Source of the DNA: Flavobacterium sp. NKUCC04_CG | GTDB lineage: Bacteria > Bacteroidota > Bacteroidia > Flavobacteriales > Flavobacteriaceae | Length of the DNA: 64,000 bases | Direction of reading: 5' to 3' | NCBI RefSeq assembly: GCF_019345525.1 | Contig: NZ_JAHKRA010000003.1 | Location: 62,001-126,000, forward strand | Shown here: positions 26,572 to 34,871 of the stretch, one piece after another | Numbering within the stretch: the stretch's first letter is position 1 | How the letters are laid out: each line of letters starts with the position of its first letter | Program-made: the position numbers and the translations under genes | Notes under the pieces: generated by a model | The model's input: only the letters and a program-made list of their open reading frames with translations | Databases searched by the model: none | Told to the model about the DNA's origin: nothing

Positions 26572-28338
26572 TTATTTAATCAAAAGCTCGTATGGCAATA
26601 AAGCTTGAATACCTTGAGCTTTATTAAAATAATTCAAGCGTTCAATCATTTCAAAACTTTCTGCTCCAATTTTTTCTTTGATCAATTCATCTTGAGTTTT
26701 CATCATAGACACTCCTATAAATCCGCGAATCATATCTTCAAATTTAACTTCATATTCTGGGTAATTCACCGTTTTATATTCCTTAATTTCTACCTTCTTG
26801 GCAGCATAAGCAATAGCATCATGCAAACCACCTAGAGCATCAACTAAACCGTTATCCAAAGCATTTTTTCCTGTCCATACACGTCCCTGAGCAATTTGAT
26901 CGACTTGATCAAAAGTCATTTTTCTACCTGTAGCTACTCTTGTCACAAAAGTTTTATAAACATTTTCCACACCTTCTGTTACCACGGCTTTGTAAGCTGG
27001 GTCAATATCGGAGAAAGGACTGTATCCACGCGAATTTTTATTTGTAGAAACGTGTTCGGCGTTAACGCCAAACTTGTCTGCTACCTTTTTAAAGTTAGGC
27101 AGCATTCCAAAAACACCTATAGAACCTGTAATCGTACCCGGTTCGGCAAAAATATAATCACCATTACAAGCGATATAGTATCCGCCTGAAGCCGCTACGT
27201 CACCCATAGACACTATAACCGGTTTAACCTTTTTAGTCAGTTCAACTTCTCTCCAAATCAAATCAGACGTCAAGGCACTTCCTCCTGGGCTATTCACTCT
27301 CAAGACAATAGCTTTTACGTTGTCGTTTTCACGCGCTTTTTTCAAAGCACGATTAACTGAAATTTCTCCAATATAGTTTACATTTCCTTCGCCATTTAAA
27401 ATTTGTCCTTGTGCGTAAATTATTGCGATTTCATCTTTAGAAGTGTTTGCTGATCGTCTTGTGGCCACTTCTCTAGCATAGGTTAGAATATCAATCGTAT
27501 TATAATCCTTATTCTTTTCTACCTGTAATGCCTTTCTAATAGCATTATGGTATTCGTCTTCATATACCACTTTATCTACCAAATGAACCGCTTTTGCCAA
27601 CTCTGGCGTTCGCGCACCTAAACGATCGGCTATACGGTTTAACGAATCTGTAGGAATATTTCTACTCTTAGAAACATCTTCTAAAACCGTTGACCAAATG
27701 GATTCTAACAATACCGTCATTTGCTCTCTATTGGCTTCACTCATATTTTGTTCCAAATACGGTTCTACAGCGCTTTTATACTTTCCATGACGAATGACTT
27801 CCATTTTAACACCCGATTTCTCTTGCAAATCTTTCATATAAAGCACCTCAGCTGCCAATCCTTTAAAGTCCAATTCCCCCACTGGATTTAGATAAACCGT
27901 ATCCGCTACAGAGTTCATATAATATTCGGATTGCGAATACGCATTAGCATAGGCCAATACAAATTTTCCGCTTTTTTTAAATTCTTCTAATTTTTCACGT
28001 ATTGAACGGCGTTGTGCCATACCTAACTCCGAATAATTATTTAATATGGAGATCCCCTTAATTTTGTCGTCCGTTTTTGCAGCTTCTATTGCATTTAAAA
28101 TATCAGAAACCCCATCAGCATCGCTATCAACATAATTAAAATCCTTATAATTAAATCGACCCGCATAGTCGTATTTGACCTTAGAAAGGTCTAAGTTGAT
28201 TACCGAATTGTTTTTAACCAGTACTTTGTCACTACTGCTTCCAAAGATGGCTCCCAAAAGGATTATCCCAAAAAAAAGGATACCAAAAAAAACAAACAAC
28301 CCTACAATCGTTGCCAATACATTTCTTAAAAATCTCAT
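26572..28338 (-). CDS. sppA: Signal peptide peptidase SppA, 67K (long) type
   Basis: Membrane-bound serine protease (S49) that degrades cleaved signal peptides in the inner membrane. At 588 residues it has the long duplicated architecture, with an N-terminal transmembrane segment (about 8-32). The catalytic Lys188 lies in the first half (HGKYKSAVEP) and Ser384 in the second (GDVAASGGYYIAC), a Lys/Ser dyad split between the two domains as in E. coli SppA. RVNSPGGSALTSDLIW precedes the nucleophile. It is monocistronic, divergent from folK-dNK, with a near-consensus -7 box (GATATTTG, minus strand, 28395-28402). Confidence 0.94.
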   Translation of the reverse strand: MRFLRNVLATIVGLFVFFGILFFGIILLGAIFGSSSDKVLVKNNSVINLDLSKVKYDYAGRFNYKDFNYVDSDADGVSDILNAIEAAKTDDKIKGISILNNYSELGMAQRRSIREKLEEFKKSGKFVLAYANAYSQSEYYMNSVADTVYLNPVGELDFKGLAAEVLYMKDLQEKSGVKMEVIRHGKYKSAVEPYLEQNMSEANREQMTVLLESIWSTVLEDVSKSRNIPTDSLNRIADRLGARTPELAKAVHLVDKVVYEDEYHNAIRKALQVEKNKDYNTIDILTYAREVATRRSANTSKDEIAIIYAQGQILNGEGNVNYIGEISVNRALKKARENDNVKAIVLRVNSPGGSALTSDLIWREVELTKKVKPVIVSMGDVAASGGYYIACNGDYIFAEPGTITGSIGVFGMLPNFKKVADKFGVNAEHVSTNKNSRGYSPFSDIDPAYKAVVTEGVENVYKTFVTRVATGRKMTFDQVDQIAQGRVWTGKNALDNGLVDALGGLHDAIAYAAKKVEIKEYKTVNYPEYEVKFEDMIRGFIGVSMMKTQDELIKEKIGAESFEMIERLNYFNKAQGIQALLPYELLIK

Positions 28339-28461
28339 ATTTCCACTTTTTCTCTATTAGTAGTTAAACCTACCCTATTGTTACAATTTTATTCAAATAT
28401 CGTACAAAACTACTTAGTTTTATAGTGTTGTAAATTAAATTACTTTTAGTTAATTTGCCAA

Positions 28462-29601
28462 ATGTTTATTCAGAATCAAATCATCCTATCCCTAGGCAGT
28501 AATCAAGGCAATCGCATCGCCCAACTTCAAGAATCCATAGACCTGATTCACAAATCAATAGGCACCGTCGTTCGTGTTTCTGCTGTTTATGAAACTCCTT
28601 CTTGGGGTTTTGATAGCGATGCTTTTTACAATTGTGCTTTATTAATACATTCGTCCTTAGATGCAAAAACGGTATTAGAACGCTCTTTAAAAATAGAGAC
28701 GCAATTGGGCAGGGTTCGTTCGACTTCTAAAAACTATAGTGCCCGTATTATAGATATCGATTTAATAAGCTTTAATGATGAATGTATCTCCACAGCTACA
28801 TTAAGCATACCTCATCCTTTATTTCCCGAGCGTCGATTTGTTTTACAACCGATAGCGGACTTACATTTTGAGTGGACCCATCCCGTTTTAAAGAAATCTT
28901 TTGCCGAACTTTTACAGCAATGCACCGACACGGCTATTTGCACGAAGATTGGCAACTTAAATCACCCCCTTGGCCAATACCGCTTTCAAGACCTCAATTT
29001 TATAGCTATTGAAGGAAATATTGGTGCTGGAAAAACCACCTTGGTTCACAAAATTTCAGAAGATTTTAATGCGAAACTAATCTTGGAAGGTTTTGCAGAC
29101 AATCCCTTTCTACCTAAATTTTATGAAGACGCTTCTCGTTACGCTTTTCCATTAGAAATGTCGTTCCTTGCTGATCGATATTCCCAATTATCCGATGACT
29201 TAGCACAATTTGACCTGTTTAAAGAATTTATTATTGCCGATTATCATATTTTCAAATCGCTGATTTTCGCTCAAATCACCTTGGAAAGTGATGAATTCCG
29301 ACTGTATAAACAGGTATTTGAAATCATGTATAAAGAAACCCCCAAACCGGGCTTGTATGTGTATTTATATCAAAACACTACGCGTTTACTGGAAAACATT
29401 AAAAAGCGTGGTCGTTCTTATGAAAGTGATATTCCCGCCACATATCTAGAACAGGTTAATCAAGGATACTTTAATTATATTAAAACCCTGCCACAAGACA
29501 AGGTTTTGATTATAGATATTTCTGAAATGGATTTTGTAAATCGTCAAGAAGACTATATTGCCATTTTAGCGCTTATTCAGCAGAAGATAAACGCGCGTTG
29601 A
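28462..29601 (+). CDS. folK: Bifunctional HPPK (FolK)-deoxynucleoside kinase fusion
   Basis: Two enzymes in one 379-residue chain. Residues 1-155 are 6-hydroxymethyl-7,8-dihydropterin pyrophosphokinase (folate synthesis): LSLGSNQGNR, VYETPSWGF, and Arg95/Asp98/Asp100 in SARIIDIDLI, which bind substrate and magnesium. Residues 178-379 are a deoxynucleoside kinase: Walker A GNIGAGKTT (185-193), the FLADRY motif and a lid-like KKRGRSYESD. The frame is continuous with a short linker (NHPLGQYRFQDLN), so this is a genuine fusion, not two overlapping ORFs. Its 3' end overlaps the convergent TrmH gene by 29 bp. The dNK substrate (dA/dG versus dC/dT) cannot be assigned. Confidence 0.93.
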   Translation: MFIQNQIILSLGSNQGNRIAQLQESIDLIHKSIGTVVRVSAVYETPSWGFDSDAFYNCALLIHSSLDAKTVLERSLKIETQLGRVRSTSKNYSARIIDIDLISFNDECISTATLSIPHPLFPERRFVLQPIADLHFEWTHPVLKKSFAELLQQCTDTAICTKIGNLNHPLGQYRFQDLNFIAIEGNIGAGKTTLVHKISEDFNAKLILEGFADNPFLPKFYEDASRYAFPLEMSFLADRYSQLSDDLAQFDLFKEFIIADYHIFKSLIFAQITLESDEFRLYKQVFEIMYKETPKPGLYVYLYQNTTRLLENIKKRGRSYESDIPATYLEQVNQGYFNYIKTLPQDKVLIIDISEMDFVNRQEDYIAILALIQQKINAR

Positions 29602-30133
29602 TTTTTTGAAACAAATCCCAAACCACGATTCCTGCACTTACAGAAATGTTCAAGGAATGTTTGGTGCCCAATTGTGGAATTTCTATGACCCCATCACAGC
29701 GGTCTATCGCTTTTTGAGAAACCCCTTTTACTTCATTACCAAATACCAAGGCATATTTCTGGTCAGGGATAACTTTAAAGTCGTTTAGCATGACGCTATG
29801 CACAACCTGCTCTACTGCTTGTAAAGAAACTCCTTCGCTTTTTAATTTTTCCAATACCTCCACTACGTCAGCAGCATATTCCCATACAACTGTTTCCGTT
29901 GCCCCTAACGCCGTTTTATGTATTTCCTTATTTGGTGGCGTTGCCGTAATTCCACACAAATAAATTTTCTCTATTAAAAAAGCATCGCTAGTTCTAAATA
30001 CCGAACCGATATTGTGTAAACTGCGTATATCATCCAATACCAATATCAACGGGGTTTTGGTTGCGTCTTTAAACTCGTCTGTATTGATTCTGTTTAATTC
30101 GCTGTTGGCTAATTTTCTCATCGTATCTGTCAT
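29573..30133 (-). CDS. SpoU/TrmH-family tRNA/rRNA methyltransferase
   Basis: A SPOUT-class 2'-O-methyltransferase of 186 residues from the ATG at 30133 (MTDTMRKLANSEL); an ATG at 30121 is equally plausible, and a TTG at 30151 is less likely. Family motifs are clear: VLDDIRSLHNIGSVFRTSDAF (motif 1), ALVFGNEVKGVSQ (motif 2) and IEIPQLGTKHSLNISVSAGIVVWD (motif 3, the knotted SAM site). It is short, lacking the N-terminal L30e-like domain of RlmB. The target nucleotide is unknown. Its 3' end overlaps the folK-dNK gene and its 5' side abuts the octamer repeat array. Confidence 0.9.
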   Translation of the reverse strand: MTDTMRKLANSELNRINTDEFKDATKTPLILVLDDIRSLHNIGSVFRTSDAFLIEKIYLCGITATPPNKEIHKTALGATETVVWEYAADVVEVLEKLKSEGVSLQAVEQVVHSVMLNDFKVIPDQKYALVFGNEVKGVSQKAIDRCDGVIEIPQLGTKHSLNISVSAGIVVWDLFQKINARLSSAE

Positions 30134-30164
30134 AACTGCAAAATTAATCAATAATTTTTTATTA

Positions 30165-30396
30165 GCCTATACTTCTATATGCCTATACTTCTATATGCCT
30201 ATATGCCCATTCGCAAATGCGCGTATCAGCGTATCAGCGTATCAGCGTATCAGCGTATCAGCGTATCAGCGTATCAGCGTATCAGCGTATCAGCGTATCA
30301 GCGTATCAGCGTATCAGCGTATCAGCGTATCTGCCTATCTGCCTATCTGCCTATCTGCCTATCTGCCTATCTGCCTATCTGCCTATCTGCCTATCA
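30165..30396 (+). repeat. Tandem octamer array (8-bp units in one register, 29 units)
   Basis: From 30221 to 30396 there are 22 back-to-back octamers in one register: 13 copies of GCGTATCA, one hybrid GCGTATCT, seven copies of GCCTATCT and a last GCCTATCA. The same 8-bp register continues backwards through degenerate units to 30165, including two 16-bp GCCTATAC-TTCTATAT dimers, for 29 units (232 bp). It fills most of the gap between trmH and the FUSC-like gene. All three plus-strand frames stay open through it, but the unit is not a multiple of three and no protein is expected. Replication slippage with spread of a T-for-A/C-for-G variant explains the two blocks. Confidence 0.97.
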
Positions 30397-30439
30397 GCAA
30401 AAACAGCACTATTTCTTAGCTTTGTAAGTTTAACTGTAA

Positions 30440-30447
30440 TATTTTTG
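30440..30447 (+). promoter_or_regulatory. -7 box for the FUSC-like gene
   Basis: TATTTTTG, a perfect TAnnTTTG match, 25 bases before the chosen ATG at 30472. A TTTG lies at 30421-30424 (15 bp upstream, short). The box begins 43 bp after the octamer array ends. Confidence 0.6.
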
Positions 30448-30471
30448 TAGGTTCACAAAAGCGCATTGATT

Positions 30472-30981
30472 ATGTTGACCGCCATGCTGAGAGCGTATGT
30501 TACTTCGCCACTACTTATTTATATTACTCGTTGTATTCTAGGCTTCTCTGTCGGCTACAAGTTGTATATGAGTTTGCCGGAACACGAATTGATGTGGACA
30601 ATGATTTCGATTATACTGGTAATTTCTCCGGAAGGAAAAGATTCTCGTCGTTTGTCTATAGAGCGTTTTAAATCCAATATGGTCGGTTCGGCAGTGGCTT
30701 TGGCTTGTATCCTAATGCATGAACCAAATTTTTATGTTATTTTAGTCGGAATTATTTTGACCATTATCACTTGTTATCTTTTTAACATTATGAATATGGC
30801 GCGAGTGGCTTTGGTTACTTTACTTATTGTTTTGGTTCAACCACATACCACTCAGGCAGAATTGGCACCGATTTTTCGTTTTGCCTCGGTTACGATTGGC
30901 TGTCTTATCGGTTTATTGATTACCATATTCACTTCGATGATTTTGAGATACGCCAAAAGGAAATTGCAAATCGTGCAATAA
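30472..30981 (+). CDS. Small FUSC-like inner-membrane protein
   Basis: A 169-residue protein with four to five hydrophobic helices, starting at the ATG at 30472; the TTG at 30466 is less likely. The pattern TRCILGFSVGYKLYMSLPEHELMWTMISIILVISPEGKDSRRLSIERFKSNMVGSAVA resembles the N-terminal half of FUSC/aromatic-acid-exporter (YccS/AaeB-like) proteins, where WTMISIILV and R-x-x-GN/S-x-VG motifs are typical. It lacks the C-terminal soluble half of the full-length exporters. Substrate unknown. The upstream region is the octamer array, so expression could depend on array length. Confidence 0.72.
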   Translation: MLTAMLRAYVTSPLLIYITRCILGFSVGYKLYMSLPEHELMWTMISIILVISPEGKDSRRLSIERFKSNMVGSAVALACILMHEPNFYVILVGIILTIITCYLFNIMNMARVALVTLLIVLVQPHTTQAELAPIFRFASVTIGCLIGLLITIFTSMILRYAKRKLQIVQ

Positions 30982-31025
30982 TCAGGGAGCAATCCATAAA
31001 ATTCGACAAAATAAAATTCTTAACT

Positions 31026-31033
31026 TATATTTG
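31026..31033 (+). promoter_or_regulatory. -7 box for mutS
   Basis: TATATTTG, a perfect TAnnTTTG match, 20 bases before the mutS ATG. No TTG at the right distance, so the -33 part is weak. Confidence 0.55.
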
Positions 31034-31053
31034 TATTTATTAAAACAACAAGC

Positions 31054-33651
31054 ATGTCTGCAAAAGAAAAAAGTACCAAGGAAACTCCGTTAATGAAACA
31101 ATACAACGATATTAAGAAGAAATATCCCGATGCTTGTTTGCTTTTTCGAGTGGGAGATTTTTATGAAACTTTCGGGCAAGATGCTGTTCGTGCCTCCAAT
31201 ATTTTGGGTATTACTTTGACCAAACGCGGCGCCGGTTCAGCCAGTGAAACGGAATTAGCGGGTTTTCCCCATCACTCCATTAATGTGTATTTACCCAAAT
31301 TAGTTAAGGCGGGTTTGCGCGTTGCTATCTGCGATCAATTAGAAGACCCTAAAACGACCAAAACCATTGTAAAAAGAGGGGTAACCGAATTGGTTACGCC
31401 TGGGGTTGCTTTAAATGATGAAGTTTTACACTCCAAGACAAATAACTTTTTATCGGCCTTACACTTTGGCAAAAAAAATATTGGAATCTCCTTTTTAGAT
31501 GTTTCTACAGGAGAGTTTTTAACTGCCGAAGGCGATACGGAATATATAGACAAGCTTCTTCAGAACTTTTCACCAAGTGAAGTATTGGTTCAAAAAAACA
31601 ATAAAAACCAATTTCTACAACATTTTGGCTCAAATTTTAATCTGTTTTATTTAGAAGATTGGGTTTTTAAAGAAGATTTTGCCTTTGACTCCCTAACACA
31701 ACATTTTGACACCAAATCCCTAAAAGGATTTGGTGTAGAAGATTTGCACGAAGGAATCATTGCCAGTGGTGCCATCTTGTATTATTTATCAGAAACGCAG
31801 CACAATAAAATCCAACACATATCTAATCTACAACGGATAGCCGAAGATGCCTATGTCTGGATGGATCGCTTTACCATTCGGAATTTAGAATTGTACCACA
31901 GTACCAATTTAAATGCCATCACGCTTTTAGACGTTATCGACAAAACACTATCCCCGATGGGAAGTCGTTTGTTAAAACGTTGGTTAGCCTTGCCGCTCAA
32001 AGATTTGGCTAAAATTAACGAACGACATGAAATCGTCTCCTTCTTAAAAAACAATGCCTCGGTATTAGAGCACTTCCAATATCAAATCAAACAGATATCG
32101 GATTTAGAACGATTAATTTCCAAAATTGCCACAGGCAAAGTATCGCCCCGTGAATTGGTGTATCTAAAGGAATCCTTAAATGCCATTATTCCGATTAAGA
32201 AGATGGCCTTGGAAAGCAAGAACGATTCATTACGTGCCATGGGTGATAGACTACACGCCTGTGAGTTGCTACGTGAGCGTATTGACACGACCATACATCC
32301 CGAGGCTCCTGTTGCCTTGTCAAAGGGAAATGCTATAGCTAGAGGCATACACGAAGAACTCGATGCTTTGCGAGATATATCGAATACGGGAAAAGCGTAT
32401 TTGGACGATATGGAAAAACGCGAAAGTGAGAAAACAGGGATTCAATCGTTAAAAATTTCGTTCAATAACGTTTTTGGTTATTATATCGAAGTGAGAAACA
32501 CACATAAAGACAAGGTTCCAACCGAATGGATTCGCAAGCAAACTTTGGTTAATGCAGAACGCTATATCACAGAAGAGCTCAAAGAATATGAAAATAAAAT
32601 TCTAGGCGCAGAAGAAAAAATAAGCAAACTGGAAAGTGAAATTTACGAGCAGTTTATCATCTGGTGTGCCCAATATATCAAACCCGTTCAACTGAATGCC
32701 AATCTCATTGCTCAAATCGATTGTTTGTGTTCTTTTACACAGTTGGCCAACGAACATCATTATGTGCGTCCAGAAATTGATGATAGTTTTGATTTGGAAA
32801 TCAAAGATGGAAGGCACCCGGTTATTGAAAAACAATTACCTCCCGATGTTCCCTATATTGCTAACGATGTTTTTCTCAACAATACGCACCAACAAATCAT
32901 CATGATTACCGGTCCCAATATGTCGGGTAAATCGGCTATACTGAGACAAACCGCGTTAATCGTACTCTTAGCACAAATGGGTAGTTTTGTTCCAGCAAGC
33001 AGTGTTAGAATGGGTCTAGTAGATAAAATTTTCACCCGCGTAGGAGCTTCTGACAACATTTCGATGGGAGAATCAACTTTTATGGTAGAAATGAACGAAA
33101 CAGCTTCTATTCTAAACAATATTTCCAATCGCAGCTTGGTATTGCTCGATGAAATTGGTCGAGGTACCAGTACTTACGATGGTATATCAATTGCGTGGGC
33201 TATTGCAGAATACTTGCATCAACACCCTGCTAAACCAAAAACCCTATTTGCTACTCATTATCACGAACTCAACGATATGCAAGAGCACTTCGAAGGAATT
33301 AAAAACTTCAATGTGGCTGTAAAAGAACTTAAAGACCATGTTTTGTTTATTCGAAAACTAGTTCCAGGGGGCAGTGCTCATAGTTTTGGTATCCATGTAG
33401 CCAAAATGGCAGGCATGCCGCAAGTTGTAATACTTAGGGCTCAAAAAATGCTTAAACAGCTCGAAAAAGGACATTCCAAGGAAGCCAATTTAGGCGAACT
33501 TGAAGAGGAAATGCAGTTGAGCTTTTTTAATTTAGACGATCCCTTATTGGAAAACATCAAAAACGAAATCGCAGCTTTAGACATCAACACACTAACTCCT
33601 GTGGAAGCATTGATGAAATTAAATGAAATCAAAAAAATGTTGAGCAAATAA
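31054..33651 (+). CDS. mutS: DNA mismatch repair protein MutS
   Basis: Recognises mismatches and small loops and starts methyl-independent or nick-directed repair. The 865 residues contain the full MutS1 architecture: the N-terminal mismatch-binding domain with [14 protein letters not shown] (the Phe-X-Glu motif), connector, core/lever, clamp, and the ATPase domain with Walker [30 protein letters not shown], Walker [16 protein letters not shown] and FATHYHEL. The C-terminal tail is present. It is followed by a strong terminator and then the tRNA-Gly promoter. MutS suppresses slippage in repeats like the nearby octamer array, though 8-bp loops are poor substrates. Confidence 0.97.
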   Translation: MSAKEKSTKETPLMKQYNDIKKKYPDACLLFRVGDFYETFGQDAVRASNILGITLTKRGAGSASETELAGFPHHSINVYLPKLVKAGLRVAICDQLEDPKTTKTIVKRGVTELVTPGVALNDEVLHSKTNNFLSALHFGKKNIGISFLDVSTGEFLTAEGDTEYIDKLLQNFSPSEVLVQKNNKNQFLQHFGSNFNLFYLEDWVFKEDFAFDSLTQHFDTKSLKGFGVEDLHEGIIASGAILYYLSETQHNKIQHISNLQRIAEDAYVWMDRFTIRNLELYHSTNLNAITLLDVIDKTLSPMGSRLLKRWLALPLKDLAKINERHEIVSFLKNNASVLEHFQYQIKQISDLERLISKIATGKVSPRELVYLKESLNAIIPIKKMALESKNDSLRAMGDRLHACELLRERIDTTIHPEAPVALSKGNAIARGIHEELDALRDISNTGKAYLDDMEKRESEKTGIQSLKISFNNVFGYYIEVRNTHKDKVPTEWIRKQTLVNAERYITEELKEYENKILGAEEKISKLESEIYEQFIIWCAQYIKPVQLNANLIAQIDCLCSFTQLANEHHYVRPEIDDSFDLEIKDGRHPVIEKQLPPDVPYIANDVFLNNTHQQIIMITGPNMSGKSAILRQTALIVLLAQMGSFVPASSVRMGLVDKIFTRVGASDNISMGESTFMVEMNETASILNNISNRSLVLLDEIGRGTSTYDGISIAWAIAEYLHQHPAKPKTLFATHYHELNDMQEHFEGIKNFNVAVKELKDHVLFIRKLVPGGSAHSFGIHVAKMAGMPQVVILRAQKMLKQLEKGHSKEANLGELEEEMQLSFFNLDDPLLENIKNEIAALDINTLTPVEALMKLNEIKKMLSK

Positions 33652-33676
33652 TATTATACACAATATAAACCCTATC

Positions 33677-33716
33677 TTAAAAAAACGAGTAAACCCATTA
33701 AGTTTACTCGTTTTTA
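33677..33716 (+). terminator. Terminator of mutS
   Basis: Ten-bp stem ACGAGTAAAC/GTTTACTCGT with a CCATTAA loop and a T run. Confidence 0.88.
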
Positions 33717-33841
33717 CATTTTTAAACATCCATAATGAACCGGTGAAACAGCTCCTCTAAAAAGTTTAAAAAAACTTTGTTTTTTTGATTTCTGAGAATC
33801 AAGGAATTAAAAAAAACTTTGGTTTTTTTTTGCTCTATCCC

Positions 33842-33871
33842 TTGTGAATATGAAAAAACGTTCTATATTTG
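33842..33871 (+). promoter_or_regulatory. Promoter of the tRNA-Gly/tRNA-Leu unit
   Basis: TTG (33842-33844), 19 bp, TATATTTG (33864-33871). The sequence after it (GCACTCGCAATACGG) closely matches that after the second tRNA-Leu promoter. Confidence 0.8.
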
Positions 33872-33921
33872 CACTCGCAATACGGAACAAGTATGGCGAT
33901 GTTCTTAACAAAAAACGATAT

Positions 33922-33997
33922 GCGAAAATAGCTCAGTTGGTAGAGCGCAACCTTGCCAAGGTTGAGGTCGCGGGTTCGAATCCCGTTTTTCGCTCCA
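33922..33997 (+). tRNA. tRNA-Gly (GCC), CCA encoded
   Basis: Cloverleaf: acceptor GCGAAAA/TTTTCGC, discriminator T, encoded CCA at 33995-33997, D arm GCTC...GAGC, anticodon stem CAACC/GGTTG with loop TTGCCAA (anticodon GCC, Gly), and T loop GTTCGAATC. Unlike the Phe and Leu tRNAs in this window, its CCA is genomic. It is followed 11 bases later by tRNA-Leu in the same transcript. Confidence 0.97.
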
Positions 33998-34008
33998 TTA
34001 ATTCTAAT

Positions 34009-34094
34009 GCTCGAGTGGTGGAAGTGGTAGACACGCTGGACTTAAAATCCAGTGAACAGTAATGTTCGTGCGGGTTCAAGTCCCGCCTCGAGTA
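34009..34094 (+). tRNA. tRNA-Leu (UAA), copy 1
   Basis: An 86-nt class II tRNA with a long variable arm (GAACAGTAATGTTC). Anticodon stem CTGGA/TCCAG with loop CTTAAAA gives anticodon TAA (Leu). The acceptor GCTCGAG/CTCGAGT closes with one G-U pair; discriminator A, no encoded CCA. It is identical to the copy exactly 700 bp downstream, and both are followed by near-identical terminators. Confidence 0.97.
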
Positions 34095-34095
34095 C

Positions 34096-34130
34096 AAAAA
34101 TCCTAAACAAATCGTTTAGGATTTTTTTTT
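34096..34130 (+). terminator. Terminator after tRNA-Leu copy 1
   Basis: Stem ATCCTAAAC/GTTTAGGAT followed by nine T residues; near-identical to the terminator after copy 2. Confidence 0.88.
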
Positions 34131-34255
34131 GCTTTAAACTAAAGTAAATCCTGGATTTCAATTCAGGACAACCCTATATGCGGAAGACTTCAAAATCATC
34201 CAAACTCAATAGTTTTTTTTCGTAATCAATTCAATAGTACTTTTCTCTATAATAC

Positions 34256-34624
34256 ATGAGTGCATTTGTTATCAGCCTAAAAGAAAACGGACAATTAAAA
34301 TACACCTATAATTCCAGGCGCGGTAAAACCATTTTAACCAGTATGGAATACTCCAGTAAGGAAGCCATACACGGTACAATAAATTTTCTTAAAAATAATT
34401 TTGAACTTGTGTCCCTTTATAAATTTAGAACACCCAGTGGAAAATACTTTTTTAAAATAGCTATCGATCAAAACATCTATGCAACCAGTCGAAAATTCAC
34501 CACAGAATTACGTCTGATTAAAGGCATGGATGAAGTACGTAGGAATTTTGTAGTCTCGGAAATATTGGATTTCTCTGTCGATATTTTTGCCAGTGCAGAA
34601 GATGTATTTGGCAAAGAAGAATAA
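34256..34624 (+). CDS. DUF1508 (YegP-like) protein
   Basis: A 122-residue protein that looks like two tandem DUF1508/YegP motifs: FVISLKENGQLKYTYNSRRGKTILTSMEYSSKEAIHGTINFLKNN and YKFRTPSGKYFFKIAIDQNIYATSRKFTTELRLIKGMDEVRRN. Each has the beta-strand, Ser/Thr and helix pattern of the YegP fold. Function is unknown across the family; it is small, cytoplasmic and often appears in stress or mobile contexts. Here it sits alone between two identical tRNA-Leu genes. Its -7 box is imperfect (TACTTTTC near 34236). Confidence 0.75.
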   Translation: MSAFVISLKENGQLKYTYNSRRGKTILTSMEYSSKEAIHGTINFLKNNFELVSLYKFRTPSGKYFFKIAIDQNIYATSRKFTTELRLIKGMDEVRRNFVVSEILDFSVDIFASAEDVFGKEE

Positions 34625-34648
34625 AAAATAAAATCTCGTTTTGATGTA

Positions 34649-34678
34649 TTGATTTTACATAAAAACATCCTATATTTG
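34649..34678 (+). promoter_or_regulatory. Promoter of the second tRNA-Leu
   Basis: TTG (34649-34651), 19 bp, TATATTTG (34671-34678), followed by GCACTCCGCAATACAAC, which aligns with the leader of the tRNA-Gly/Leu promoter 807 bp upstream. Confidence 0.78.
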
Positions 34679-34708
34679 CACTCCGCAATACAACATATGT
34701 ATAACGAT

Positions 34709-34794
34709 GCTCGAGTGGTGGAAGTGGTAGACACGCTGGACTTAAAATCCAGTGAACAGTAATGTTCGTGCGGGTTCAAGTCCCGCCTCGAGTA
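34709..34794 (+). tRNA. tRNA-Leu (UAA), copy 2
   Basis: Identical to tRNA-Leu copy 1 (same 86 nt, TAA anticodon, G-U closing pair, no CCA). It has its own strong promoter and terminator and is not preceded by tRNA-Gly. Confidence 0.97.
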
Positions 34795-34829
34795 CAAAAT
34801 CCTAAACAAATAGTTTGGGATTTTTTTTT
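34795..34829 (+). terminator. Terminator after tRNA-Leu copy 2
   Basis: Stem ATCCTAAAC/GTTTGGGAT (one G-U) followed by nine T residues, homologous to the terminator of copy 1. Confidence 0.85.
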
Positions 34830-34871
34830 GCTTTTTTTTGACTGACAGACTAGTAATCAAGTCTTTGAAAT

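Noticed and set aside
30221..30396. CRISPR-like direct repeats
   Set aside because: The octamers are contiguous with no spacers, too short for CRISPR repeats, and there are no cas genes nearby.
30012..30450. Three overlapping plus-strand frames of 77-135 codons through the octamer array, encoding ISVSAYQR-like repeats
   Set aside because: They exist only because the 8-bp unit has no stop in any plus-strand frame; part of the longest overlaps trmH, and there is no start context or homology.
33844..34062. 72-codon frame before and over tRNA-Gly and into tRNA-Leu
   Set aside because: It overlaps two clear tRNAs and their promoter.
34009..34794. Genomic island or mobile element between the two identical tRNA-Leu genes
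   Set aside because: No integrase, transposase, att-like partial tRNA or inverted repeats are present; the interval holds only a YegP-like gene. A simple tandem duplication explains the copies.
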